Notes: a model not told the origin generated them from the sequence alone. DNA of 64,000 bases from Flavobacterium succinicans LMG 10402 (GCF_000611675.1 NZ_JATV01000009.1:62001-126000), one strand, 5' to 3'; positions 17,452 to 26,947 are shown, numbered from the stretch's first letter. Program-made: numbers and translations.

Positions 17452-18126
17452 ATGAAAACAACAAAATATAGTTTTCTGCGAAATACTAGCGGAATAAAAA
17501 AGATAATAATTTGTCTTACCTTATCATTATTGTTGTATTTCATTTTACTGTTTTTTAAAATTGATATTAAAAACAGGATAATTTTATCCTGGGATCTCTT
17601 TTGTTTTTCTCTAATTATATTTAGCTGGGCATTGTTTTTTACTACCACAAATAAAGATCTATGTGAGGTGGTAGAGCGTCAGGATGATGGACTTAAAGTG
17701 ATTTTTACGATAGTGCTCATTGCTGTTTGTGTTAGTTTGTTTGGTACTTTACTCCTTTTAAAAGGTACAGAAGAATCGTCCTTTAACAGAATATTTGATG
17801 CAATCGTTTCATTATCGCCCATTTTAGTGTCGTGGACATTGCTTCATACAATTTTTACAATTCGGTATGCACACTTATATCACGACCATAATCAATTAAA
17901 AACGGGTAGTAATGTTGGAGGTATCAAATTTCCGTGTAAGGAGGAGCCTGATTATATTGATTTCGCCTATTTCTCATTCGTAATTGGTATGACATTTCAA
18001 GTTTCAGATGTCCAAGTAAGCTCAAAGGTTATCAGAAGATTTGTTTTGTTGCACAGTCTAATTTCATTTGCGTTCAATACAATTATTGTGGCACTGACTA
18101 TTAATAGTATTGCCAGTTTTAAATAA
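17452..18126 (+). CDS. DUF1345 family membrane protein
   Basis: I use ATG 17452 (MKTTKYSFL), giving 224 residues. It has four or more membrane segments: about 16-37, 46-66, 84-106, 118-140 and the C-terminal 190-220. The conserved DUF1345 region is DYIDFAYFSFVIGMTFQVSD followed by RRFVLLHSLISFAFNTII. The function of the family is unknown. Members occur near metal and cation transport genes. Its place behind a metal pump suggests co-regulation. Confidence 0.85.
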   Translation: MKTTKYSFLRNTSGIKKIIICLTLSLLLYFILLFFKIDIKNRIILSWDLFCFSLIIFSWALFFTTTNKDLCEVVERQDDGLKVIFTIVLIAVCVSLFGTLLLLKGTEESSFNRIFDAIVSLSPILVSWTLLHTIFTIRYAHLYHDHNQLKTGSNVGGIKFPCKEEPDYIDFAYFSFVIGMTFQVSDVQVSSKVIRRFVLLHSLISFAFNTIIVALTINSIASFK

Positions 18127-18151
18127 CTATTTAATATAAAAAATTTAGAAA

Positions 18152-18229
18152 ATGAACAACAGACTCAATTGTTGGAAGTGTGTATTAATGCTTTCAGGTT
18201 TGCTTGGAATGGCTACCATTTTTTCATAA
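18152..18229 (+). CDS. Possible 25-aa hydrophobic peptide
   Basis: ATG 18152 follows GAAA and opens a frame of 25 codons: MNNRLNCWKCVLMLSGLLGM and five more residues ending IFS. It is short and hydrophobic with a CWKC pair. It could be a real micropeptide or the remnant of a lost gene. Nothing else supports translation. Confidence 0.2.
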   Translation: MNNRLNCWKCVLMLSGLLGMATIFS

Positions 18230-18320
18230 TAACATTAACCAAGGATCAAATTAGGGTTTTAAATAATTCCTATTTGCACTCTCTTTTATATAATTTAAGA
18301 AACATTTTAAATCTAATTTG

Positions 18321-18578
18321 ATGAAAAAATTAATCATACTAGGAATTATAAATATTGCAATAATGACGATTGTTTTTTCCTGTAAAGAAGAGAAAAAAGT
18401 ACAAAAGGTTCATATTCACAAAAAGGCAGAAGCCCATAAGATAGTCTACGAATGCCCTATGAAATGTGAAAAAGGGAAATTTTATGACATTTCTGGAAAA
18501 TGTCCTGTTTGCAAAATGTCATTAATAAAAATTGAACACGAAGAAAATAAAAACCATTTAGAACATAATCATAAATAA
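18321..18578 (+). CDS. Heavy-metal-binding domain lipoprotein, 85 aa
   Basis: Starts at ATG 18321 (MKKLIILGI), preferred over the TTG one codon earlier. The leader ends in IVFSC, a lipobox. The domain YECPMKCEKGKFYDISGKCP followed by VCKMSLIKIE is the heavy-metal-binding motif CPM-x(n)-G-x-CP-x-C-x-M found in CusB N termini and stand-alone chaperones. It is flanked by His-rich stretches (HIHKKAEAHK; NHLEHNHK). It probably binds metal in the periplasm for the pumps of this block. Confidence 0.85.
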   Translation: MKKLIILGIINIAIMTIVFSCKEEKKVQKVHIHKKAEAHKIVYECPMKCEKGKFYDISGKCPVCKMSLIKIEHEENKNHLEHNHK

Positions 18579-18584
18579 CTAAAA

Positions 18585-18810
18585 AAGAAACACCAACACA
18601 AATACGATGCAAACAGTAAACAGCTTTGGTGCAGACAGGAAGAAAAAATAAATCACCAAACAAACAATCAGGTTGTTCTACTCACAATGATTCAGAAAAT
18701 CATTTTGATGATGTTCATAAACTCTAAATCGAAAGAAATGTCTGCCGAAGATTAAGAACACGGCTATTCGCACGATCTAGAGCACAAGCATTAAAAAACA
18801 GAACATAAAT
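18585..18810 (+). pseudogene. Decayed N-terminal fragment of a zinc-type P-type ATPase gene
   Basis: One frame reads HKYDANSKQLWCRQEEKIN, matching the start of the intact ATPase at 23188 (HKHTYDAQGKMTCCSQEEKI). It then breaks into frameshifts and stops, though a later frame still shows His-rich pieces (HGYSHDLEHKH). No transporter core follows. It is a relic of a second ATPase copy. Confidence 0.6.
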
Positions 18811-18868
18811 GAGTATTATTTTCTGTACTCATTTGCATTATAAAAACTTTGATTAAAAAGACAGAAGA

Positions 18869-19501
18869 ATGAAAAACAAAATAAATTTGTTACAAATAAC
18901 CAATTTAGTGGTGTTGTTTTTTTGCATAAATTTTGCAAATGCCCAGAATTTAGACATTGATGTTTTAAGAAACATAAATCATAATAGGAACAAATCACTG
19001 GATCCAGCATTAAAAGGAATTACAAATAGTCTAGCTCCTGTAAGTATTGGAACTCCAATTATTATGTACTCTGTCGGATTGATAATGAAAGATAGTACAG
19101 TCAAAAAGAAAGCTATTTTTATTGGAGAAGCCTTTTTGGCTTCAGGATTTATAACATTTGCTTTAAAAAAAACAGTAAATAGAGAACGACCATTTGTAAC
19201 TTATCCAGATATTGAGCAAGTTACAACAGCAACCGGACCTTCTTTCCCATCAGGGCACGCTTCTTTAGCTTTTGCAACTGCCACTTCCTTGAGTATGGCG
19301 TATCCAAAATGGTACATTATTGCTCCTTCGTTTGCGTGGGCAAGTGCAGTAAGCTATTCTCGTATGGTATTGGGTGTTCACTATCCAAGTGACGTTTTAG
19401 CTGGCGCAATCATAGGAAGCGGATCAGCTTATCTTTCCTACAAATTGAATAAATGGGTTAATAAAAAACAGAGGAAAAAAATCCCACAACTTTGGGAATA
19501 A
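18869..19501 (+). CDS. PAP2-family phosphatase
   Basis: 210 residues with a signal peptide ending NFANAQ. The three PAP2 catalytic motifs are present: KKTVNRERP (about 107-115), PSGHASLAFA (about 128-137) and SRMVLGVHYPSDVLAG (about 174-189). Family members dephosphorylate lipid phosphates at the membrane. With only a few hydrophobic segments it is probably membrane-associated with a periplasmic active site. It sits between metal-related genes, so an envelope-remodelling role under metal stress is an inference only. Confidence 0.9.
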   Translation: MKNKINLLQITNLVVLFFCINFANAQNLDIDVLRNINHNRNKSLDPALKGITNSLAPVSIGTPIIMYSVGLIMKDSTVKKKAIFIGEAFLASGFITFALKKTVNRERPFVTYPDIEQVTTATGPSFPSGHASLAFATATSLSMAYPKWYIIAPSFAWASAVSYSRMVLGVHYPSDVLAGAIIGSGSAYLSYKLNKWVNKKQRKKIPQLWE

Positions 19502-19594
19502 ATAGTTCTTTTTATTTAAAATCAAATACTTATGTTTTATATATAGTAAAAATAAAAAGATTACAAACATTCTAAAACGAAAGAAATACCCAAC

Positions 19595-19760
19595 ATCTGC
19601 AATGAAGTCTTTAAAAAACTTAAACCTATCCCAAACTGCCAGTATCATTGATGATTTTAAAAACTATTTCAAGGCAGTAGAATCGATTAGGCAATGCTTT
19701 TAGGAAGTATATTTCTTTTAATAAAAGATGAAGGAGAAATGGTCTCTGGATTCTCATAAC
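19595..19760 (+). pseudogene. Degenerate fragment, related to 17325-17400
   Basis: The frame SLKNLNLSQTASIIDDFKNY runs into a stop near 19702. A shifted frame continues AMLLGSIFLLIKDEGEMVSG to a stop at 19758-19760. It reads like a frameshifted C-terminal portion of a small lost gene. Family not recognised. Confidence 0.35.
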
Positions 19761-19780
19761 TAAAAATACAATTTAAAAAA

Positions 19781-21742
19781 ATGAAAAATATATTTAACAA
19801 ACGATTTTCATTACTATATTCATTTATATCAACTTATGTTCTGATTTCTTTCGGGATAAGAATTTCCCTTTATGCTTTATCATTTGATGATATTGATTTT
19901 TCTCTTATTTCAATTATCAAAATTTTCAGTTTAGGATTTTTCTTTGACCTATCAGTAGCTTTGTTTTTTTCTACAATTTATTATTCATATCTACTTGCTT
20001 TACCTTCAAAACTTGTCGGTAGCATACTTGATAAGGTAATTACTTATTTTTTAATGGGTATTTTACTATTCATTAGTATTTTTTCTTTTGTTGCGGAATT
20101 TCCATTTTGGGAGGAATTCAATACAAGGTTTAACTTTATTGCTGTTGATTATTTAATATATACTTATGAAGTTTTTGAAAATATAAATCAATCCTATCCA
20201 ATCCCATTAATAATTTTGGTTCTATTTACTTTAATCTTCATTATATATGTCATTTATAAGAAGAAAAATGTTTTTAGGGAAACATTCACAGAAAAACCAA
20301 AATTTAAAGAAAGGCTTTTTAATGTTTTACCTTTATTACTAGTAACATTACTTTTCGCTTTTTTTGCAAAAAATAAACTTGCAGAATGGAGTATCAATAA
20401 TTATGAAAATGAATTAAGCAAAAATGGTGTTTTCTCTTTTTTTTCAGCATTGCATTCAAACGAGTTAGATTATACAACATTTTATAAAACATTGCCTAAC
20501 AAAGAAGCATATAAAATAGTAAAAAAGGAATTGCTTCAAAACAATCAAGAATTTACAAATCAAGAAAAAGATGCGATTACAAGAAACGTAAGTGGCTCAA
20601 AAGAACAAGCCCCTAACATAGTTTTAATTGCTATTGAAAGTTTTAGTGCCGATTTTTTAAAACAATTTGGAAACCAACAAAATCTAACACCTAATTATGA
20701 AGCATTAGCAAAAAACAGCATATTCTTTACTAATATGTATGCTACAGGTACAAGAACTGTTCGAGGTATGGAAGCACTCACACTCTGCGTTCCACCAACA
20801 CCAGGAAACAGTATTGTAAGAAGACCAAATAATGAAAGTATATTTTCAATAGCTACGATATTAAAAAAGAAAAATTATGATTTAAGTTTTATATATGGAG
20901 GCGATGGCTATTTTGATAATATGAACACTTTTTTTGGCGGTCAAGGGTTTAATATAATAGATAGAAACAGAGGAAATCCGCTATCTGATAATATTAAAAC
21001 AAAACGATTTGCAATAGAAGACAACGAAGTAACATTTGAAAATGCTTGGGGAATTTGTGATGAAGATAGTTATACTCAATCTATAAAATATGCCAATATA
21101 AATTCAAAAAAAAACAAACCTTTTTTTCAATTTATAATGACAACATCTAACCATAAACCCTATTCATTTCCTAATGGAAGAATAAATATGGTACAAGGAA
21201 GTAGAGAAAGTGCAGTAAAATATACTGATTTTGCTTTAGGACAATATATCAAAAAAGTGAAAACAAAACCTTGGTTTTCAAATACAATTTTTGTAATTGT
21301 TGCTGACCATTGTGCCAATAGTGCTGGTAAATGGGAAATAAATATTGAAAATCATCATATTCCAGCAATGATTTACAATTTGAATAATCAAAAACAAAAA
21401 ATCAATAAACTTGTATCGCAAATTGACCTAATGCCAACAGTATTTGGATATTTGAATTGGAATTATCAAACAGAACTTTATGGCAAAGATATTAATATAA
21501 TGAAACCTAATGAAGAAAGAGCTTTAATTGGAAATTATAGAACATTAGGATTATTAAAGAATAAATATTTTACAGAAATAAATGACCGAAAAAAAGTAAA
21601 TAATTATATATGGGATGCAGAAAAGAAAATAATGAAAAAAATAGAAAATAAAAATTTAATTGATTTAGAAAAATTAACTGTTTCTTATTACCAAACTGCG
21701 AGTGAACGATTCAAAAATGGTAAGATGAAACAAAGTAATTAA
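19781..21742 (+). CDS. LTA-synthase-family sulfatase-fold membrane enzyme, 653 aa
   Basis: The N-terminal ~200 residues hold five membrane segments. The periplasmic domain starts with NIVLIAIESFSADFLKQFG (about 285-303), carrying the metal-binding Glu of LtaS/phosphoethanolamine transferases. The nucleophile region is ATGTRTVRGMEAL (321-333), with Thr322, 324 or 326 as the acceptor. Later come FVIVADHCANSAG (about 506-518), with metal-binding Asp-His, and NHHIPAMIY. Family enzymes transfer phosphoglycerol or phosphoethanolamine to envelope lipids. Gram-negative flavobacteria lack classic LTA, so a lipid-modifying role is inferred. Full length. Confidence 0.88.
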   Translation: MKNIFNKRFSLLYSFISTYVLISFGIRISLYALSFDDIDFSLISIIKIFSLGFFFDLSVALFFSTIYYSYLLALPSKLVGSILDKVITYFLMGILLFISIFSFVAEFPFWEEFNTRFNFIAVDYLIYTYEVFENINQSYPIPLIILVLFTLIFIIYVIYKKKNVFRETFTEKPKFKERLFNVLPLLLVTLLFAFFAKNKLAEWSINNYENELSKNGVFSFFSALHSNELDYTTFYKTLPNKEAYKIVKKELLQNNQEFTNQEKDAITRNVSGSKEQAPNIVLIAIESFSADFLKQFGNQQNLTPNYEALAKNSIFFTNMYATGTRTVRGMEALTLCVPPTPGNSIVRRPNNESIFSIATILKKKNYDLSFIYGGDGYFDNMNTFFGGQGFNIIDRNRGNPLSDNIKTKRFAIEDNEVTFENAWGICDEDSYTQSIKYANINSKKNKPFFQFIMTTSNHKPYSFPNGRINMVQGSRESAVKYTDFALGQYIKKVKTKPWFSNTIFVIVADHCANSAGKWEINIENHHIPAMIYNLNNQKQKINKLVSQIDLMPTVFGYLNWNYQTELYGKDINIMKPNEERALIGNYRTLGLLKNKYFTEINDRKKVNNYIWDAEKKIMKKIENKNLIDLEKLTVSYYQTASERFKNGKMKQSN

Positions 21743-21803
21743 TTATAAATGATTATGTTTTTGTTCTAGATGGATTTTGTCTAAATAATTAAAAAATTAA
21801 TTT

Positions 21804-22673
21804 ATGCTATTAAATAAAAGAATATCAATATTCACATTTTTGAAACAAATAAAATTTGACATAACTGCCATTCTAATCTATGCTATAGTAGTAGGAATTG
21901 CTGACCAGTACGGTTTTCTGTCAAAAATAGAAATACCAATTGCTATGAGTGCCATAATCGGAACTGCATTATCATTATTACTGGCTTTTAGAACAGCCCA
22001 AGCTTATGAAAGATGGTGGGAAGCAAGAATAATTTGGGGTGCAATAGTAAACGATTCAAGAACTTTAATACGTCAAGTAAAGCAATTTTTACCAGAAAAA
22101 GACACTAAAATTGTGCAGGATTTTGCGTACCGTCAAATAATTTGGTGTTATGTTTTAGGAGAATCGTTGCGAAAATTATCGTATTCAAAAAAAGTATACG
22201 ACTATGTTAAAGAACATAAATTATCAAAAAACAACATCCCAAATGCAATAATTAATCAACATAGTGAAGCACTATCTAAACTAGAAATTAGCGATTTCAA
22301 GCAAATACAGATTGACAGTACTTTAAGTCGCTTGTGTGACTCTATGGAAAAATGCGAACGTATTAAAAACACCGTTTTTCCAAAATCATACAGCTTATTG
22401 GTACATTTTTTTATTTATGTTTTTGCCACGCTTTTACCATTTGGGTTAGATGATAAATATGTTTTAGTAGAAATATTTTTAACAGCTTTGATACCTATAA
22501 TATTTATAGCCATAGAACGAACGGCAATTATATTACAAGATCCGTTCGAAAATGTAACAACCGACATTCCAATGACAAGTCTTGCAATAACAATAGAAAT
22601 AAATATTAAAGAATTGATAGGCGATACAGATTTACCAATTGTAGAAAAGCCAAAATCGTTTTATATAATGTAA
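21804..22673 (+). CDS. Bestrophin-family anion channel-like membrane protein
   Basis: 289 residues. The bestrophin core is clear: GTALSLLLAFRTAQAYERWW (about 53-72), then EARIIWGAIVNDSRTLIRQV, and the later TLLPFGLDDKYV and ILQDPFENVTTDIPM. Bacterial members form pentameric chloride- or cation-conducting channels. It is encoded 61 bases after the LTA-synthase-like gene and ten bases before mgtC, so these genes probably share a transcript. Confidence 0.92.
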   Translation: MLLNKRISIFTFLKQIKFDITAILIYAIVVGIADQYGFLSKIEIPIAMSAIIGTALSLLLAFRTAQAYERWWEARIIWGAIVNDSRTLIRQVKQFLPEKDTKIVQDFAYRQIIWCYVLGESLRKLSYSKKVYDYVKEHKLSKNNIPNAIINQHSEALSKLEISDFKQIQIDSTLSRLCDSMEKCERIKNTVFPKSYSLLVHFFIYVFATLLPFGLDDKYVLVEIFLTALIPIIFIAIERTAIILQDPFENVTTDIPMTSLAITIEINIKELIGDTDLPIVEKPKSFYIM

Positions 22674-22683
22674 TATATAAATT

Positions 22684-23151
22684 ATGGATATAAATGCAGA
22701 ATTAATTATTGTTTCCAAACTGATTGTCTCCTTTTTATTAGGAGGATTTATTGGTTTAGATAGAGAAAAACACGGTCAAGATGCAGGAATAAGAACGTAT
22801 GCAGCCGTATGTATTGGCGCAACTTTGTTTACAGCTATTACAGCCCATTTGGTAAATAACCCAGCGGATACTTCAAGAGTAATTGCAAATATTGTAACAG
22901 GCGTTGGTTTTCTAGGTGCTGGAATTATTTATCGCAATTCTACTGCAGGAACATCACACGGATTAACAACAGCAGCAACCGTATGGTGTACATCAGCAGT
23001 TGGTGTTGCGGTAGGATTAGATATGTTTATTATAGCTATAATAGGTGCTTGCGCATTGTATTTTCTACTTTCATTACACCATCAAAAATGGTATATAAAA
23101 TGGAAGCAAAATATGATAATAAAACACGGTAAGGAAAACGAAAATGATTAA
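22684..23151 (+). CDS. MgtC/SapB-family inner-membrane protein
   Basis: 155 residues with five membrane segments. Signature motifs are GLDREKHGQDAGIRTYAAVC (about 24-43) and TGVGFLGAGIIYRN (about 76-89). Members affect Mg2+ homeostasis, ATP synthase or membrane potential under stress. The C terminus is short and lacks the soluble ACT-like domain of longer MgtC proteins. It is followed 36 bases later by the P-type ATPase, consistent with an ion-homeostasis operon. Confidence 0.92.
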   Translation: MDINAELIIVSKLIVSFLLGGFIGLDREKHGQDAGIRTYAAVCIGATLFTAITAHLVNNPADTSRVIANIVTGVGFLGAGIIYRNSTAGTSHGLTTAATVWCTSAVGVAVGLDMFIIAIIGACALYFLLSLHHQKWYIKWKQNMIIKHGKENEND

Positions 23152-23187
23152 ATAAAATATTCTTAATTAATTTAAAATGATTAAAAA

Positions 23188-25284
23188 ATGAAAAATACAG
23201 ATCCAAAACACAAGCACACTTATGATGCTCAAGGTAAAATGACTTGCTGTTCACAAGAAGAAAAAATAAATAAAATGGCAGATAAGCAGGTAAAAAAGAA
23301 AACTAAAAAAGAAAGCTGTTGTAGCAACGAACACGATGATACAAAGGCTAAAAAAATAGTAAAGGACCAGCACAATCACGATGAGCATTCGGATGATGAC
23401 GGACACGACCATTCAGGCGGTAATCAAACGACGTTTCAAATGTTCTTGCCAGCAGTTATAAGTTTTGTGCTATTACTCATTGCTATTGGTTTTGATAATT
23501 ATTTTCCACAAACTTGGTTCACTGGCTGGGTGCGTATTTCTTGGTATGTAGTAGCTTATGCTCCTGTAGGTTTTCCGGTAATAAAAGAAGCTTTTGAAAG
23601 CATACGTAAAGGCGAAATCTTTTCAGAATTCCTATTAATGAGTATTGCTACAATCGGAGCATTCGCTATTGGTGAATATCCCGAAGGTGTTGCCGTAATG
23701 CTATTTTATGCCGTTGGCGAAGTATTTCAAACACTGGCAGTTCAAAGAGCAAAAAACAACATCAAATTATTGTTGGATCAAAGACCAGATACCGCTACAG
23801 TTATCAAAGAGGGCAATACTATTGATAAAAAAGCAGCTGAAATTGTCATTGGAGAAATAATCCAATTACGCCCAGGAGAAAAATTAGCACTCGACGGAAA
23901 ATTACTTTCAGATAATGCTTCCTTAAACACAGCAGCATTAACAGGAGAAAGCAAACCAGATACAAAACAAAAAGGAGAAACCGTTCTTGCAGGAATGATT
24001 AACCTGAATACAGTTGTTCAAGTCGAAGTGACAACGGCTTACACTGATAGTAAGTTGTCAAAAATCCTTGAGATGGTGCAAGATGCCACGGCTAAAAAAG
24101 CACCTACCGAACTATTTATTCGAAAATTTGCTAAAATATACACCCCAATAGTTGTGTTTTTGGCAATCTGTATTTGTTTAGTTCCAATGATATTCATAGA
24201 AAATTATATCTTCAACGATTGGTTATACCGAGCTTTAGTTTTCTTGGTTATTTCCTGTCCTTGTGCGCTGGTAATTTCTATTCCTTTGGGATATTTTGGA
24301 GGTATTGGTGCAGCAAGTAAAAATGGAATTTTAGTAAAAGGCTCGAATTTTCTAGATATAATGGCATCTATTCAAACAGTAGTTATGGACAAAACTGGAA
24401 CGCTGACCAAAGGCGTTTTTAAAGTTCAAAAAGTGGTAGCCGTTGATATTCCGGAAGCTGATTTAATAAAATTCACAGCAGCATTAGAAACCAAATCCAC
24501 ACATCCGGTAGGAACTGCTATTATTGAATATGCCAAAGGTTCAGAAAAAGAGGTAACAGTTACCGATGTCGAAGAAATTGCAGGACACGGATTGAAAGGT
24601 AATGTAGAAGGAAAAGAAATATTGGCAGGAAATGTAAAATTAATGAAGAAATTCAATATCAGTTACGATGCTGAAATCGACAACACACCATTTACAATAA
24701 TAGTTATTGCCATCAATCAAAAATATGCAGGATACTTTCTAATTGCTGACGAAATAAAAGAAGATGCAAAAACAGCTATCGAAAGTTTGCATAAAATAAA
24801 CATCAAAACCGTAATGCTTTCGGGAGATAAACAAGCCGTTGCAGATGCTGTTGCAAAAGAATTAAATATCGATCAAGCCTATGGCGATTTGTTACCTGAA
24901 AACAAAGTAGAAAAAGTAGAGGAACTTAAATCACAAAACCTAAAAATTGCTTTTGTGGGCGATGGTGTAAACGATGCGCCAGTGGTTGCCCTTGCCGATG
25001 CCGGAATTGCAATGGGTGGTTTAGGAAGTGATGCAACTATTGAAACGGCAGATATTGTAATTCAAAACGACCAACCTACTAAAATTTTCACAGCTATAAA
25101 TATTGGAAAAAAAACAAAACAAATTGTTTATCAAAACATTGGGCTGGCATTTGCAGTAAAAGCAATTGTTCTTGTTCTTGGGGCTGGTGGTCTAGCAACA
25201 ATGTGGGAAGCCGTTTTTGCAGATGTGGGTGTAGCGTTGCTTGCTATTTTAAACGCAGTCAGAATACAGAGAATGAAGTTTTAA
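23188..25284 (+). CDS. Heavy-metal P1B-type ATPase (Zn/Cd/Pb type)
   Basis: 698 residues. Instead of an HMA domain, the N terminus has metal-binding clusters: KHKHTYDAQGKMTCC, ESCCSNEHDD and a His/Asp tract (HNHDEHSDDDGHDHSGG). The membrane ion-binding CPC is at 357-359, the phosphorylated Asp401 in DKTGT, the family His in STHPVGTAI, and the hinge in GDGVNDAPV. This is the ZntA/CadA class, which moves divalent metal out of the cytoplasm and complements the RND pump across the envelope. A degraded duplicate of its 5' end lies at 18.6 kb. Confidence 0.93.
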   Translation: MKNTDPKHKHTYDAQGKMTCCSQEEKINKMADKQVKKKTKKESCCSNEHDDTKAKKIVKDQHNHDEHSDDDGHDHSGGNQTTFQMFLPAVISFVLLLIAIGFDNYFPQTWFTGWVRISWYVVAYAPVGFPVIKEAFESIRKGEIFSEFLLMSIATIGAFAIGEYPEGVAVMLFYAVGEVFQTLAVQRAKNNIKLLLDQRPDTATVIKEGNTIDKKAAEIVIGEIIQLRPGEKLALDGKLLSDNASLNTAALTGESKPDTKQKGETVLAGMINLNTVVQVEVTTAYTDSKLSKILEMVQDATAKKAPTELFIRKFAKIYTPIVVFLAICICLVPMIFIENYIFNDWLYRALVFLVISCPCALVISIPLGYFGGIGAASKNGILVKGSNFLDIMASIQTVVMDKTGTLTKGVFKVQKVVAVDIPEADLIKFTAALETKSTHPVGTAIIEYAKGSEKEVTVTDVEEIAGHGLKGNVEGKEILAGNVKLMKKFNISYDAEIDNTPFTIIVIAINQKYAGYFLIADEIKEDAKTAIESLHKINIKTVMLSGDKQAVADAVAKELNIDQAYGDLLPENKVEKVEELKSQNLKIAFVGDGVNDAPVVALADAGIAMGGLGSDATIETADIVIQNDQPTKIFTAINIGKKTKQIVYQNIGLAFAVKAIVLVLGAGGLATMWEAVFADVGVALLAILNAVRIQRMKF

Positions 25285-25460
25285 AAAACCGATTCAAATA
25301 ATGCTCTTTTCAACGAAAAGTATTCAATATTTCAAGAAGGAGCAAATTGAATCAAAGAACAAGAGAGATTCTAACTATAATTAAATGAAATCAGAAGTAT
25401 AACGGTTCCAAAACTTATTAATTGAGTTGGTCAACATAGCATTCATATGAATATTTTTTT

Positions 25461-25486
25461 CTGCTTAAATAATTCTATTTAAGCAG
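25461..25486. terminator. Hairpin, possible terminator after the ATPase gene
   Basis: CTGCTTAAAT (25461-25470) and ATTTAAGCAG (25477-25486) pair perfectly around six bases. T-rich sequence follows on the plus strand (25494-25499) after GAAATTA. It lies between the ATPase and the frameshifted DUF3943 gene. The rest of 25285-25576 holds no gene I can support. Confidence 0.5.
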
Positions 25487-25576
25487 GAAATTATTTTTTA
25501 TGCTATCTGAAAGAACGTAAATTCTGAGATATATATCTGATAACAATATTAAATAAAATATTTTTTTACATTACCC

Positions 25577-26445
25577 ATGATTCAAACAAAGAATAATATT
25601 TACAGCTTACTTTTTACATTGATAGGAGTTGCAACATTTGCCCAACAAATCAGCAATACTGACACCAACCAATTCTCATTTGACAACTCTCTACTAGTTT
25701 TTAATTCCAATATCGATAAATTAGAAAATGACAAAACTAAAAGTTATACTTTTGAAAAAGAGGATTCATTTCAATTAGACTCTTCTTTTCAAATTAATGA
25801 TTCCCTCGTATATCCACCAACAACAAAAGACTATAGAAAATTAGGATACAATACTGCTATTGTTTTTGGTACAACTATTGTCGCTTATGGTATTTTATGG
25901 TCTCTTCCTGAAAGCTTCACAAAATGGGATAAGGAAGAAATGAAAAAAAACGGAATAACAGCCAAATGGAAAGAGAATGTGAAAGCAGGCCCCGTTATAG
26001 ACGAAGATAATTTCTTTTTAAATTATGTAATGCACCCGTACTTTGGAGGTGTATATTATATGACGGCTAGAAGTAATGGTTTTACTATCTTAGAATCCTT
26101 TGCGTATTCCGCTATAATGTCAACTTTTTTTTCTGGGAATATGGGGTTGAAGCCTTTGCAGAGATTCCCTCAGTACAAGATTTAATTGTCACACCTGTCT
26201 TAGGTTCCGTAGTGGGAGAAGGCTTTTTTTATGCCAAGAAAAGTATTCTTAAAAATGATTCCAAAGTATTAAATTCAAAATTTCTGGGTAAAACCTCCTT
26301 GTTATTGATGGATCCACTTAATACTATTATGGATAGTTTCGGTTACAAACAAAAGGTAAAAACACAACTTAATGTGGCTCCAGTGGGGTTCAATCCATAT
26401 ACCAAAAGTGCTACTTTAGGACTTAGCTTTTCAGCTAGCTTTTAA
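25577..26445 (+). pseudogene. DUF3943 family protein, frameshifted at a run of eight Ts
   Basis: The first frame has a signal peptide (ending TFAQQ) and runs through ILESFAYSAIMSTFF, then enters a short out-of-frame tail and stops at 26185. The +1-shifted frame continues WEYGVEAFAEIPSVQDLIVT, then GEGFFYAKKSIL and ends SFSASF at 26445. Joined, these give a normal DUF3943 outer-membrane-type protein of about 289 residues. The break is at T8 (26125-26132). Seven Ts would restore the frame exactly. It may be a recent mutation, a sequencing error or a slippage site. Confidence 0.8.
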
Positions 26446-26450
26446 TTCTT

Positions 26451-26606
26451 TTGAAACAAGCTTTCCTCTCAAGTAAAGCCCAACAAACCACAACTCAACA
26501 AACTCTATTATTACATATCACTCCATCTTTTAAAGATAAAATGGTGATTCCCGTAATGTTGTATCCTAAATTCGAATACTCCCGATTTGACAAGTATTCG
26601 TTATAA
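26451..26606 (+). CDS. Possible 51-aa fragment, unrecognised
   Basis: From TTG 26451 an open frame reads LKQAFLSSKAQQTTTQQT and ends VMLYPKFEYSRFDKYSL. The composition is protein-like but there is no good start or family. It could be a degraded gene end behind the DUF3943 locus. It is followed directly by a terminator. Confidence 0.2.
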   Translation: MKQAFLSSKAQQTTTQQTLLLHITPSFKDKMVIPVMLYPKFEYSRFDKYSL

Positions 26607-26609
26607 AAT

Positions 26610-26636
26610 AAAAAGATGCTTTTATAGCATCTTTTT
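26610..26636. terminator. Bidirectional rho-independent terminator
   Basis: AAAAAGATGC and GCATCTTTTT pair perfectly across a short T/A loop. A and T runs on both sides make it usable from either strand. It separates the metal block from the XRE gene region. The rest of 26637-26827 shows no gene. Confidence 0.8.
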
Positions 26637-26827
26637 AGTAGTGGTATTTAATTAAGATCAAATTCTATTTTTTGTCATTTATCTTTAATTTTTTGTTAAC
26701 TTCTTCAACCCTTTAAAAAAAAAATTGAAATAGTTATTTTATAATATTCACATAGTAGAACAGACTCTACTATAGTAAATAAAATAAAATTTCTAATAAG
26801 TTCAGAACATAATGTTTTAAAACAAAC

Positions 26828-26944
26828 TCACTTTATTTTATTAATCCATATGCTAAAACTTTTCCTAAACTTATAAACCTTACTTACAATATATATACCT
26901 ATTGGGATTACTATTATTAATATGATTATTTCATACCATTTCAT
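26828..26944 (-). CDS. Unannotated 38-aa single-pass membrane peptide
   Basis: ATG 26942-26944 on the minus strand lies three bases after the stop of the XRE gene. The frame runs 38 codons to TGA at 26828. The product is MKWYEIIILIIVIPIGIYIV followed by a basic tail SKVYKFRKSFSIWINKIK. A 17-residue hydrophobic helix with Lys/Arg behind it is typical of small membrane proteins and type I-like toxins. The tight spacing to the regulator argues for co-translation. No family recognised. Confidence 0.5.
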   Translation of the reverse strand: MKWYEIIILIIVIPIGIYIVSKVYKFRKSFSIWINKIK

Positions 26945-26947
26945 AAT

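Noticed and set aside
26118..26140. Programmed ribosomal frameshift in the DUF3943 gene
   Set aside because: No stimulatory pseudoknot or slippery heptamer beyond the plain T run; a homopolymer error or mutation is simpler.
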